48,098 nt of DNA from SAR202 cluster bacterium. GTDB lineage: Bacteria > Chloroflexota > Dehalococcoidia > Lucifugimonadales > UBA3495. The stretch lies in contig VGZV01000018.1 of NCBI GenBank assembly GCA_016872385.1, forward strand, positions 1 through 48,098, in the 5' to 3' direction. Below, piece after piece: positions 40,716 through 48,098 of this stretch. The notes beneath the pieces were generated by a model. The model did not search any database, was not told where the DNA came from, and worked only from the letters and a program-made list of their open reading frames with translations. Positions within the stretch are counted from its first letter, which is position 1, and each line of letters opens with the position of its first letter. The position numbers were made by a program, and so were the translations under genes.

Positions 40716-40744
40716 TGGACGCCCCTGCCTGGCTGTCCTATAAT
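40716..40744 (+). promoter_or_regulatory. Sigma70-type promoter of the Gfo/Idh/MocA gene
   Basis: TGGACG (40716-40721) and TATAAT (40739-40744) are separated by exactly 17 bases. The -10 box is perfect and the -35 matches TTGACA at four of six positions. The start codon lies about 50 bases downstream. Confidence 0.6.
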
Positions 40745-40794
40745 CGGGGCCGAACGCAATTAGTCCAGTCATGACACCATTCAGGAGAAGCTCC

Positions 40795-41838
40795 ATGACC
40801 AGCAGCAACGACGTCATTCGCGTCGGCCTCATCGGCGCAGGCCGCAACACCCGGGAACGCCATATACCCGGCTTCCAGAAACAGAAGGGGGTAGAAATTG
40901 CCGCGGTAGCCAACCGCAGCCGGGAGTCGGGCCGCCGTGTGGCCGACCAGTTCAACATCCCCCAGGTGTATGACGACTGGCGGCAACTGCTGGACGACCC
41001 CAGCATTGACGCTGTGTGCATTGGCACCTGGCCCTACATGCACCGCACCCTGGCGGTAGCCGCCCTGGAGAAGGGCAAGCATGTGCTGTGCGAGGCGCGC
41101 ATGGCCGCCAGCGCCAAGGAAGCCCATGAGATGCTGGACGCCTCCCGGAACCACCCCAACCTCATTGCCCAGATTGTGCCCTCGCCCACGACCTTCAAGG
41201 TGGACCGGCTGCTGATGCAGCTCATCGCCGACGGCTATTTGGGGGACCTGATTGCCGTGGAGGTGCAGGTGCTGGGAAGCGAGTTCGTGGACGCGGTTGC
41301 GCCCCTGCACTGGCGGCAGGACCGCTACCTCAGCGGGTACAACATTTTGAACATGGGAATCTGGTACGAAGCCATAATCCGCTGGGTGGGCCAGGCCACC
41401 AAAGTTATGGCTATGACCAAGGTCAACGTGCCCTACCGGCTGGATGAAAACGGCAACACCGTGGGCGTGACGGTGCCCGACCACGCGGACATCCTGTGCC
41501 AGCTAGCCAACGGCGCCCAGGCCCACCTGAGGTTCAGCGCAGTCACCGGCCTTTCCACCGGCAATGAGGTGTGGCTCTACGGCAGCCAGGGTACCCTACG
41601 GATAGACAACCGCTTCAACGTCTTTGGCGGCAAGCGGGGCGACAAGAGCCTGTCCGAAATCCCCAACCCGCAGTCCCAGCAGTATGGCTGGCGGGTGGAA
41701 GAGGAGTTCTCCAACGCCATCCGGGGCAAGGAGCCTGTAACCCGCACGCCCTTCCACGTGGGCGTCCACTACATGGAGTGGACCGAGGCAGTGACCCGCA
41801 GCGCCCAGAGCGGCCAGGCCGTCTCCCTGCCTCTGTAA
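40795..41838 (+). CDS. Gfo/Idh/MocA-family oxidoreductase
   Basis: The 347-residue protein begins with an NAD(P)-binding Rossmann domain (RVGLIGAGRNTRERHIPGF) and has the family EARMAAS motif near 98 (usually EKP), where Lys is Arg. The C-terminal dimerisation-substrate domain includes GYNILNMGIWYEAIIRWVG near 180 with HADILCQLANGAQAHLRF. It probably reduces or oxidises a sugar- or cyclitol-like compound. The Lys to Arg change in the motif recurs in non-classical members. ATG 40795 is preceded by CAGGAGAAGCTCC. It stands alone, divergent from the signal peptidase gene. Confidence 0.9.
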   Translation: MTSSNDVIRVGLIGAGRNTRERHIPGFQKQKGVEIAAVANRSRESGRRVADQFNIPQVYDDWRQLLDDPSIDAVCIGTWPYMHRTLAVAALEKGKHVLCEARMAASAKEAHEMLDASRNHPNLIAQIVPSPTTFKVDRLLMQLIADGYLGDLIAVEVQVLGSEFVDAVAPLHWRQDRYLSGYNILNMGIWYEAIIRWVGQATKVMAMTKVNVPYRLDENGNTVGVTVPDHADILCQLANGAQAHLRFSAVTGLSTGNEVWLYGSQGTLRIDNRFNVFGGKRGDKSLSEIPNPQSQQYGWRVEEEFSNAIRGKEPVTRTPFHVGVHYMEWTEAVTRSAQSGQAVSLPL

Positions 41839-41881
41839 CCCCCTAACCTCAGCAATTTCACCACAGCGTGCATGGCCCCAC

Positions 41882-41909
41882 GTAGGGGCGAGGCTTGCCT
41901 CGCCCCTAC
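41882..41909. repeat. GTAGGGGCG-type palindrome
   Basis: A GTAGGGGCGAGGC / GCCTCGCCCCTAC hairpin between the Gfo/Idh/MocA and dcd genes. Confidence 0.75.
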
Positions 41910-41981
41910 AATATGTCAGGATGTCAGGGGCATTTCACCCGCTGAGCTCTCGACTGCGACACATTTACTCACGAGGCTTCC

Positions 41982-43112
41982 ATGCCCGATGCACCCAGTC
42001 CGTCGGCAGGCATCCTTCCCGTACAGCAACTGCGCCGGGCTGCCTCCCAGGGCATAATCCGCCCGGCAAAAGCTCCCATACCGGATAGCAGCTTTCAACC
42101 CGCCAGCATGGACCTGCGCTTGGGGGACAAGGCTTACCGCCTGCGGTGCAGCTTTCTGCCCGATACTCGCAGTGTGATGGAAAAACTTGTGGACCACTCC
42201 ATGGGGGAGATTGACTTGCAGGGCGGGGCCATCCTGGAGCGCAACCGTCCGTACTTGATTCCACTGGTGGAGGAGCTGCGCCTGCCCCAGGGCCTGCGGG
42301 CCAAAGCCAATCCCCGCAGCTCCACTGGACGGCTGGACATTTTTACCCGGGTCATCACTGACTACAGTTACAAGTTCGATGAAATCGCCCCAGGCTACCA
42401 GGGCAAGTTGTACCTGGAGGTGGTGCCCCGCTCTTTCACCATCCGGGTAAAGTCTGGCCTGTCCCTCAACCAGCTCCGGCTAATTCAGGGCCAGCCCCGC
42501 TGCACAGACCAGGAGATCCTGGAGTTCCACCAGCGCACGCCGGTCATCTACCGCAGCGGACAGCCCGTGTCCCCCGCGCTGGCTGACGGGCTGTTTCTAA
42601 GCATTGACCTGACCAGCGACCAGGACCGCAGGCCCGTGGGCTACCGGGCCAAGAAAAACAGCCAGCTCATTGACCTGTCCCTTTTGGGCCACTATCAGGC
42701 CCAGGACTTCTGGGAGCCGGTGCACGCGGAACGGGGCGACCGGCTGGTGCTGGAGCCGGAGGAGTTCTATTTGCTGCTTTCGGACGAAAGCGTCAGTATC
42801 CCGCCGGAGTTTGCCGCGGAGATGGTAGCCTACGAACCCACCAGCGGAGAGTTGCGCACCCACTATGCCGGATTCTTTGACCCCGGCTTTGGCTATGACC
42901 CCCAGGGGCGCTTGCCTGGCACCCGGGCCGTAATGGAGGTGCGCGCCCACGACGTGCCCTTCATGGTGGAGCACGGTCAGAAAGTGTGCAAGCTGTGGTT
43001 TGAAAAAATGCTGGCTCGGCCCGACATTTTGTATGGCCCATCCATAGGATCAGCCTATCAGCGGCAGGAGCTGACATTAAGCAAGCACTTTGTAGTTTCC
43101 GGTAAGGCCTAA
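41982..43112 (+). CDS. dcd: 2'-deoxycytidine 5'-triphosphate deaminase (fused two-domain type)
   Basis: The 376-residue protein is about twice the usual dCTP deaminase length and resembles the fused DCD type: two dUTPase-like domains, each about 180 residues. The first carries GLRAKANPRSSTGRLDIFTRVITDYSYKFDEIAPGYQGKLYLEVVPRSFTI, with Arg-Ser-Ser-x-GR as in DCD nucleotide binding; the second carries FYLLLSDESVSIPPEFAAEMVAYEPTSGELRTHYAGFFDPGFGY. It would deaminate dCTP to dUTP for dTMP supply. A signature Glu-bearing AGFFDPGF region is intact. The ATG 41982 has no obvious strong ribosome site. It converges with truD. Confidence 0.9.
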   Translation: MPDAPSPSAGILPVQQLRRAASQGIIRPAKAPIPDSSFQPASMDLRLGDKAYRLRCSFLPDTRSVMEKLVDHSMGEIDLQGGAILERNRPYLIPLVEELRLPQGLRAKANPRSSTGRLDIFTRVITDYSYKFDEIAPGYQGKLYLEVVPRSFTIRVKSGLSLNQLRLIQGQPRCTDQEILEFHQRTPVIYRSGQPVSPALADGLFLSIDLTSDQDRRPVGYRAKKNSQLIDLSLLGHYQAQDFWEPVHAERGDRLVLEPEEFYLLLSDESVSIPPEFAAEMVAYEPTSGELRTHYAGFFDPGFGYDPQGRLPGTRAVMEVRAHDVPFMVEHGQKVCKLWFEKMLARPDILYGPSIGSAYQRQELTLSKHFVVSGKA

Positions 43113-43123
43113 CTGCGGCTGAT

Positions 43124-44293
43124 TCAGGTGGCCGCCAGCGCCTTGATGACCAGGGTGGCGTAGCTGCCTGGCGGCAGGAAAAACTTCACTCGGAGCAACG
43201 TTCCAGCTTCTGGGTCGTCCGCCCTTTCCGTGGCTGCATCCTGAGGGACCAGTACTACCGCCCGGCGGCCCTTGGGCAGGTAGGCCCGCTGCAGCAGCCG
43301 GGGCTTTAGCTGGCTGGCGGTCAGCCCCTCCTCCTCCAGCGCCTGGGCCAGCGCGGCATCCAGGGGGCTGCCGGACAGCGCCATCTGGTGGTGGGGCAGC
43401 GGCAGGGTCAGGCCCGCCAGTTCCTGAGCCAGGGCATGGGGCAGGCTCCGGTACACCAGCAACGCTTCTCCGGCAATGGGCACGTTGGCGCACTGGGCGG
43501 GACTATCCCGAAGCCGCACCTGCAAGTACCGGCTCACCGCCCGGTTCCACAGAAAGCTCTGATAAGCCGCCAGGAACAGGGGCAGCAGCCTTGGGGTAAT
43601 CAGGTTAATGGCCCGGCGGAAGTCCTCCGGGTGGTCCTTGAGGAAGGTCAACAGGCTGCGGTGGTTGGAGCGCGGGGCCTGCTCAAACATGGCAGGCCAG
43701 TCCCGCCAGTGGTCCCGGGCAAAGGCCTTGAAGTGGCGCACCGCAGGGGAATCGCCGGGCGCGCGCTGAGCCAGGTAGGCCCACAGCGCGGTCTCGGCGT
43801 CCCCCTGCAAAATGGCCTTGCCAATGAACACGCCCCCCGGCGGGTAGGAGCCGAAGCGCTGCTGGTCAAAGTAGTTGGGCAGTCCTTCCTGGGCCAGTTC
43901 CGCCAGTTGCTGGGCAAGGGCCAGGGCTTGGTCTGGGGTAAGGCCGCGCAGGGTGATGCAGAAGCGGTTGCCCAACAGATCGCCGGGGTTCAGAGGCCGG
44001 ATGCTCCGCCCTGCCAGCCGGGCTGAGTAACCTTCGCCGACCAGTTCTTGAGGGCCGCTGCCGCGGAAGCAAAAGTGCTGGGTAGTAACTGCCGCCTTGT
44101 CTTTCAGCGCAGGGAATGCCAGAGATCTGGGGGAGACGCCCAGTTGTTCCGCTAGGCGTTGCTGCAGCTCCGGCGTAGTCAGCCCGCGCTTGGTGGCCTG
44201 GTACACGGCGAAGGGCCCTGCGGCGCCCAGGGGCAGGCGCAGGACCTCCTCCACCACAAAATCTTCTGGAGTGGACTTGACGGTCAGCTTCAC
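43124..44293 (-). CDS. truD: tRNA pseudouridine(13) synthase
   Basis: TruD converts U13 of certain tRNAs to pseudouridine. The catalytic Asp is Asp65 in PALKDKAAVTTQ, matching the GxKDxxAxTxQ motif. The NYFDQQRFGSYPPGG motif near residue 160 and the C-terminal LPKGRRAVVLVP block are also family-typical. The length of 389 residues is normal. MKLTVKSTPEDFVVEEVL is the conserved N-terminus, so the ATG at 44293 is secure. Its 3' end lies 11 bases from dcd. Confidence 0.95.
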   Translation of the reverse strand: MKLTVKSTPEDFVVEEVLRLPLGAAGPFAVYQATKRGLTTPELQQRLAEQLGVSPRSLAFPALKDKAAVTTQHFCFRGSGPQELVGEGYSARLAGRSIRPLNPGDLLGNRFCITLRGLTPDQALALAQQLAELAQEGLPNYFDQQRFGSYPPGGVFIGKAILQGDAETALWAYLAQRAPGDSPAVRHFKAFARDHWRDWPAMFEQAPRSNHRSLLTFLKDHPEDFRRAINLITPRLLPLFLAAYQSFLWNRAVSRYLQVRLRDSPAQCANVPIAGEALLVYRSLPHALAQELAGLTLPLPHHQMALSGSPLDAALAQALEEEGLTASQLKPRLLQRAYLPKGRRAVVLVPQDAATERADDPEAGTLLRVKFFLPPGSYATLVIKALAAT

Positions 44294-44387
44294 CGGGGTC
44301 TCCGGGATAAATGGGAGGCGGCGCGGCCCAGGAAGTCCATTCCAGAGGGCCTGAGAACCCGTGTCAAAAGGCAGTTGTTGTTTTGAT

Positions 44388-44482
44388 GCTCACCCTTCGA
44401 CAAGCTCAGGGCGAGCGGTTTTCCCCCGCTCGTGGCGAGTCCTTCGGCTGAAGGATGAGCTTGTCGAACCATGAGCGGGCAC
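44388..44482. repeat. Inverted dispersed repeat pair
   Basis: CCTTCGACAAGCTCAGGGCG and, about 50 bases on, GAGCTTGTCGAACCATGAGCG are opposite copies, with CTTCGGCTGAAG between. They lie upstream of truD and after the gene at 44497. Confidence 0.75.
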
Positions 44483-44496
44483 TCTTAACACACTTT

Positions 44497-45288
44497 CTAC
44501 GGCCCGTCGTCGTCCTCTTCCTCTTCTTCCTCGTGCTCCGGCCCGTGGGCGTGTCCAGCCTCGCCGCCGTGAACTGAACCGGGCAGAATGGCGCTGGTCT
44601 TGCCCTTGCGGTCCGGGCGCTTGCGGGGCAAAGCCAGCAGGGCGGCTTTCAGTTGGGCCAGTTGTTCTGACGACGCTGCTGACAGGTCCAGCACCAGGCC
44701 GCGCACACCCACATCCCGCAACACTGCCAGTTCTTTGTCTCCAGGGACCTGGGACAACTGAACCAGCACGTGCTTGCTGGCCCGGCGGCTGATGGTGGCA
44801 ATGCGGCCCAGGTCGCGCAAAGTCATGGGGCTGGATGCGCCGGTCAGGTCCAGCAGCAGCACGTCCGCAGGCAATGAGTCTATAATTCGTAGCTCCCGGT
44901 CCTCCAGGTCCGGCGAAAGACAAAGCACCCGTGCCACGTCTTCCGACTCCACAGCAGTAGCCTGGGTGTTCTCCATGGAGAAGGCCAGCACGTCGCAGCC
45001 GCCTTCCTGATAGGCTGCGGCGGACTCCCCAGTCAGACCGTCGGCCAGGACGCCCCACGGTATCTTGGGTGTTGTCAGGGATTTAAGAGCCGGGGCGCCC
45101 GCCAGCCCAGAAAGCAGCACTGCCTCCGGCGCCAGGGTGGCTACGGCCTTCAGTCCATCAGCGTGGTTGCGGGAAATCACCGGGATTAACGCCATGACCG
45201 GCACCTTCTCCGCCCTGGCTACGCCGAAGCCCAGGGCTGCTGGAGCGCCGTTGGCGATGCGGTCCAATAAGTCCAGAAACTTGCCCAT
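44497..45288 (-). CDS. Hypothetical protein with acidic/His-rich C-terminal tail
   Basis: The 263-residue protein has a regular alternating helix-strand pattern (MGKFLDLLDRIANGAPAALGFG, VPVMALIPVISR, VLLLDLTGAS, HVLVQLSQVP, GVRGLVLDLSAAS) that suggests a TIM-barrel fold. The last 40 residues are basic, then HGGEAGHAHGPEHEEEEEEDD: a His- and Glu-rich tail that could bind metal. I do not recognise the family. It is separated from truD by a repeat pair, so operon membership with truD is uncertain. Its strand order relative to the prepilin peptidase gene suggests it is a separate unit. Confidence 0.65.
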   Translation of the reverse strand: MGKFLDLLDRIANGAPAALGFGVARAEKVPVMALIPVISRNHADGLKAVATLAPEAVLLSGLAGAPALKSLTTPKIPWGVLADGLTGESAAAYQEGGCDVLAFSMENTQATAVESEDVARVLCLSPDLEDRELRIIDSLPADVLLLDLTGASSPMTLRDLGRIATISRRASKHVLVQLSQVPGDKELAVLRDVGVRGLVLDLSAASSEQLAQLKAALLALPRKRPDRKGKTSAILPGSVHGGEAGHAHGPEHEEEEEEDDDGP

Positions 45289-45361
45289 TACTATCCTCTG
45301 CCAAAAGCCTGGAAAATCTGGGCTGATTATACTCCACGGCAGGACGAAATGGGCATCTGAC

Positions 45362-46081
45362 TTAGCGCATCAGAGAAAGGTACCAGTGGTACAGGCCAGG
45401 CCCCGCCAGCAAGTGGATGGCCGCCCCCCCAGCCAGCGCCGGGCCGTAAGGGATTACCTGCTTGTGCGACCTGCGGCCCAGCAGCAGCAACGCCAGGCCA
45501 ACTATGCCGCCCAAAATGAAGCCCGCCAGCAAGCCGGTGATTATGTAAGGAAAGCCCAGTATGGCCCCCAGGAAGGCCGCCAGCTTCATGTCGCCAGCGC
45601 CCATGCCGCCCCGGGCCAGCACAAAAATCAGGGCCAGCGCCCCAAAGCCCAGTCCCGCCCCCGCTAGCGACCGCACCCATGCTTCCGTGGCGCCCCAGCC
45701 CTGGGCCAGGGGAGTAACTGGGAACAGGAGCAAGCCTATCACCACTGCGGGTAGCACCACCACGTTGGGAATCAGAAAGTGTTCCAGATCAACAAAGGTG
45801 ATGTGAGCCAGCACGGCCAGGTACAGGGCCAGGACTGCGCTGCCTGGATTGACACCGTGTTGCAGGAAGGGGATGGCGCAGACCAACGCGGTGACCGCCA
45901 GCGCTGTCCACCCCTTGATGCGGATGCGGTGGCCGCAGGCGTAGGCTTTTCCGTGCTGGCGCAAGGGGCCAATGACGGGCAGCACGTCTAAAAGCGCCAG
46001 TCCCTGGGGACAGGCATCATTCGTGGTTTCGGATGCTGGGGTAGTTTCAGGGGGAGGCAGGGTCTCTTCTTTGACCGCCAC
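45362..46081 (-). CDS. Prepilin peptidase (A24-family)
   Basis: The 239-residue membrane protein carries both catalytic Asp motifs of type IV leader peptidases: FVDLEHFLIPN and GGMGAGDMKLAAFLGA. Several membrane helices surround them. It processes prepilin-like proteins at the inner membrane. The N-terminal region lacks the usual first helix and has only isolated Cys (DACPQG, YACGHRI) instead of the two CxxC pairs of methylating prepilin peptidases. It starts with a Glu/Pro/Thr-rich stretch. I prefer GTG 46081 with GGAG upstream; a TTG at 46171 would add 30 residues. Confidence 0.85.
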   Translation of the reverse strand: MAVKEETLPPPETTPASETTNDACPQGLALLDVLPVIGPLRQHGKAYACGHRIRIKGWTALAVTALVCAIPFLQHGVNPGSAVLALYLAVLAHITFVDLEHFLIPNVVVLPAVVIGLLLFPVTPLAQGWGATEAWVRSLAGAGLGFGALALIFVLARGGMGAGDMKLAAFLGAILGFPYIITGLLAGFILGGIVGLALLLLGRRSHKQVIPYGPALAGGAAIHLLAGPGLYHWYLSLMR

Positions 46082-46171
46082 ACTTAGCTCCGGTGGTATG
46101 CAGGCTGGTACGCAGCCTAACAACCGGAGCGTTGCCCAGGTAGGGTGCTTGCCCCTGACCTGGTGGGCCAA

Positions 46172-46325
46172 TTAACCGCAGAGACTCCACAGAATGCGAG
46201 GATTTTAGATTCTTCGTCCCGATACAATCGGGACGAAGAACGATATTTTAGGCAAGGCCAACTGCAACCAAAAATGTAAGGGCGAGTTTCAAACTCGCCC
46301 CTACTCATTGCAGACTGTATCAGGC
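46172..46325. repeat. Intergenic dispersed repeats
   Basis: It holds a CTTCGTCCCGAT / ATCGGGACGAAG hairpin (about 46213-46239), an ATTTTAGATTCTTCG unit shared with 13190, and a GTAAGGGCGAGTTT / AAACTCGCCCCTAC palindrome (46276-46304). Confidence 0.65.
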
Positions 46326-47195
46326 TTACAGCGGCTGCCAGCGGCGCTTGCCCTGGCGGCTGACCACCTTGCCTACCTGCTGGCCCGGCGGGAAGTGCCC
46401 AGCGGCAATAATCCAGCCTTCCCGTTCCGCCTGGCCCAGTAATTGCTCCCTGACCCGGTGGCTCTGGTTTTTGTCGTAGTCCACCGCGGCGCACCAGCTT
46501 GGCTCGGCCACCTGCACGGGGCTGTGCAGCAGGTCGCCCACCAGCATGGCCTTCTGCCCGCCGGAATTGACCATGACCACCTGATGTCCAGGGGTGTGTC
46601 CAGGCGCCGGAGCGCAGGACACTTCTCCGGTGATCTGGTAGTCTCCCTCCACAATCTCCTGAAGGCGCAGGCGGCGCAGGGGCATCACCTGCTTCTGGAT
46701 GTGGGGGAACTTCTCCAGCATCTCCTTGGTGGTGTAGTAATCGTAGTCTGCCTTGGGGAGGATGTAGCGGGCGCGCCGGAAAGTGGGCGCAGGCATCCCG
46801 CCCTGGTAACGCAAGTTCCAGCCCACGTGGTCGGCATGGAGGTGGGTGTGCACCACGAACTTAACCTCGTCTGAGGGCGATACGTTGGTGTTGCGGGTGT
46901 TGTCCGGGGGCAGCAGGACGGGCCGTATCACTTCATAAAGGTTGCCGGTGCGGTTGCCCCGCTCCGGGTGGGGGCCCGGCCCCATGCCGGTGTCCACCAT
47001 CATTGTGCCGTCCTTGGTCTTGACTACAAAGGCCCCGTAATAAAGCTGGACCTGGCCGTTCTCCAGGTACTCCTTGTACGGCCCCCACTGGTTGGCCGTA
47101 ACTCCGGCAAAAAATGCCGAAGGTTCCCGGGCGGGGGGAATCATGTCCACCACCGCAATAATTTCCACGTTTCCTACGGTGCAGCGGTCTGCCAT
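46326..47195 (-). CDS. MBL-fold metallo-hydrolase
   Basis: The 289-residue protein has the metallo-beta-lactamase fold: the HTHLHADHVG motif (His118, His120, Asp122, His123) after a VDTGMG strand, GHTPGH near 205, MLVGDLLHSPVQ with the bridging Asp near 226, and AGHFPPG with the last His near 267. Two Zn or Fe ions are expected. The substrate is not readable; lactonase- and glyoxalase II-like types are possible. The ATG 47195 has GGAGG close by. It precedes nothing on the same strand within about 150 bases, so it is probably monocistronic. Confidence 0.93.
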   Translation of the reverse strand: MADRCTVGNVEIIAVVDMIPPAREPSAFFAGVTANQWGPYKEYLENGQVQLYYGAFVVKTKDGTMMVDTGMGPGPHPERGNRTGNLYEVIRPVLLPPDNTRNTNVSPSDEVKFVVHTHLHADHVGWNLRYQGGMPAPTFRRARYILPKADYDYYTTKEMLEKFPHIQKQVMPLRRLRLQEIVEGDYQITGEVSCAPAPGHTPGHQVVMVNSGGQKAMLVGDLLHSPVQVAEPSWCAAVDYDKNQSHRVREQLLGQAEREGWIIAAGHFPPGQQVGKVVSRQGKRRWQPL

Positions 47196-47256
47196 ATTGC
47201 CTCCTGAGTCTAACTAGGTTTGGTCCCCGGCTGGCCCTGGGAGTCGTCTCGCTGGG

Positions 47257-47769
47257 TTAGTACTGAATGAGCGAGAAAACGTTGTAGCCCTTGAGTTTTT
47301 CCCGTCCCTTAAGAGCAAGCAGTTCAATTACCAGGCCGATGCCAGTAACTCTGGCGCCCGACATTTCCACCAGGCGTGCGGTGGCGGCCAAGGTGCCGCC
47401 GGTAGCCAGCAGGTCGTCCATAAGCAACACTCGCGCCCCGGAGGCAACTCCATCGGCGTGGATTTCCATGGAGTTGGAGCCGTACTCCAGGGAGTAGTCG
47501 GTGGCAAAGGTCTTGGAGGGCAGTTTTCCCCGCTTTCTGACTGGGACCAGCGCTTTGCCCAGTTGGTAAGCCAGGGGAGCGCCAAACAAGAAACCGCGGG
47601 ATTCCACCGCCACAATGGCGTCAATGGGCATAGACTGCACGTGCTCCTTGAGTTGGTCCACCGCGTAACGAAAGGCGGCGGGCGACTGGAGCAGCGGAGT
47701 GATGTCCCGGAACAAAATGCCTGGTTCCGGAAAGTCAGGAATGTCTCGGATGTAGGCTTTCAAGTCCAT
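47257..47769 (-). CDS. apt: Adenine phosphoribosyltransferase
   Basis: Apt salvages adenine to AMP with PRPP. The 170-residue protein has the PRPP motif VLLMDDLLATGGT (residues 114-126), the N-terminal IPDFPEPGILFRDITPLL typical of Apt, and AVESRGFLFGAPLA near 54-67. Length and motif order are normal. It begins at ATG 47769. The gene lies alone near the right-hand insertion sequence. Confidence 0.96.
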   Translation of the reverse strand: MDLKAYIRDIPDFPEPGILFRDITPLLQSPAAFRYAVDQLKEHVQSMPIDAIVAVESRGFLFGAPLAYQLGKALVPVRKRGKLPSKTFATDYSLEYGSNSMEIHADGVASGARVLLMDDLLATGGTLAATARLVEMSGARVTGIGLVIELLALKGREKLKGYNVFSLIQY

Positions 47770-47971
47770 GGCAATGAAGGGGGCAGCTAGCGCCCCGATG
47801 CAGTGTAGTAGAAGGCCACAGGCGCGTCAAGATTTGTTGGCAAATGACGCAGGGTTGTTCACCCTCAGTAGGGTCAGACCTATGTGTCTGCCCTTAAGTG
47901 ATGACCTCTGCCAGGGCGGTATTGGGCCAGTTTGCTGTGGCAGAAAGTCAGGACTCAACTCGTCGCACCCC

Positions 47972-48098
47972 TGACCTTCCCCCGTAATTTATACCACGGA
48001 TAATGCGAGTTCGTGCTGTTGGCGGAAGGTCTCAGGAGCCAGGTAACCCAGAGAGCTATGGGGTCTGGCCAGGTTGTAGTCTTGCCGCCACTCTTCGA
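47972..48098 (-). mobile_element. IS3-family insertion sequence, 3' end (partial)
   Basis: The 3' end of an insertion sequence that continues right of the window. Its outer inverted end begins TGACCTTCCCCCGTAATTTA, similar to the end at 218. It carries the end of OrfB. Confidence 0.75.
47989..48098 (-). CDS. IS3-family transposase OrfB, C-terminal end
   Basis: The last 35 residues read EEWRQDYNLARPHSSLGYLA, then PETFRQQHELALSVV. This is the C-terminus of the IS3-family DDE integrase, where W-x-x-x-YN-x-x-RPHSSLGY is diagnostic. The stop is TAA at 47989-47991. The remainder of the gene lies outside the window. Given matching inverted ends it probably belongs to the same element type as the OrfA start at 1-141, but in a second copy. 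Confidence 0.92.
   Translation of the reverse strand, partial: EEWRQDYNLARPHSSLGYLAPETFRQQHELALSVV

Overview
The window reads as a GC-rich bacterial chromosome segment with densely packed genes on both strands. The gene set includes several major-facilitator transporters, LLM-class flavin and FMN oxidoreductases, a CoxL/CoxM-type molybdenum hydroxylase, a DUF3500 protein, a UGSC-family selenoprotein and paired MaoC-like proteins. This mix is typical of Chloroflexota (Dehalococcoidia/SAR202-like lineages). That placement is inferred from gene content only; no rRNA, tRNA or CRISPR array was recognised.

Layout. 1-700: the 5' end of an IS3-family element, inserted in a secreted-protein gene. 1008-3000: an SDR oxidoreductase with an atypical active site, then a small plus-strand cluster ending in a PIN toxin. 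3053-9976: a minus-strand block holding trpD, trpC, trpF and trpB, interleaved with a DUF4258/DUF2283 pair, a ketopantoate-reductase-like gene and a duplicated lipoprotein; trpA and trpEG are absent. 10106-23002: metabolic and secreted proteins (RpiB-like, LLM flavoprotein, M20 peptidase, DinB, alpha/beta hydrolase, FMN oxidase, MFS, NHL propeller, VOC). 23065-28946: MFS, LemA, TPM-domain protein, MFS and HtrA protease, an envelope-related group. 29338-30930: a two-gene operon whose second gene has an in-frame TGA at a UGSC motif with a SECIS-like hairpin. 31190-35988: FAD and molybdopterin hydroxylase subunits joined by a 4-bp overlap to a DUF1828-type gene and its partner; no 2Fe-2S subunit is present. 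36122-47769: DUF3500, two MaoC-like proteins, a broken YihY gene, signal peptidase, Gfo/Idh/MocA, fused dCTP deaminase, TruD, prepilin peptidase, MBL hydrolase and Apt. 47972-48098: the 3' end of an IS3-family element in the same orientation as the first.

The most striking property is the load of short dispersed palindromes. Several families recur: runs of C/G around TTTGCAAA-like centres, CTTCGACAAGCTCA repeats, GTAGGGGCG...CGCCCCTAC hairpins, CTCTGCG repeats, and a MITE-like element of about 140 bp with three copies. Several lie in frame inside coding sequences: trpF, both molybdenum hydroxylase subunits, and the 5' end of the TPM-domain gene. Another splits the YihY gene. The strongest single biological signal is the UGSC selenoprotein, which an ordinary gene caller would split into two pieces.
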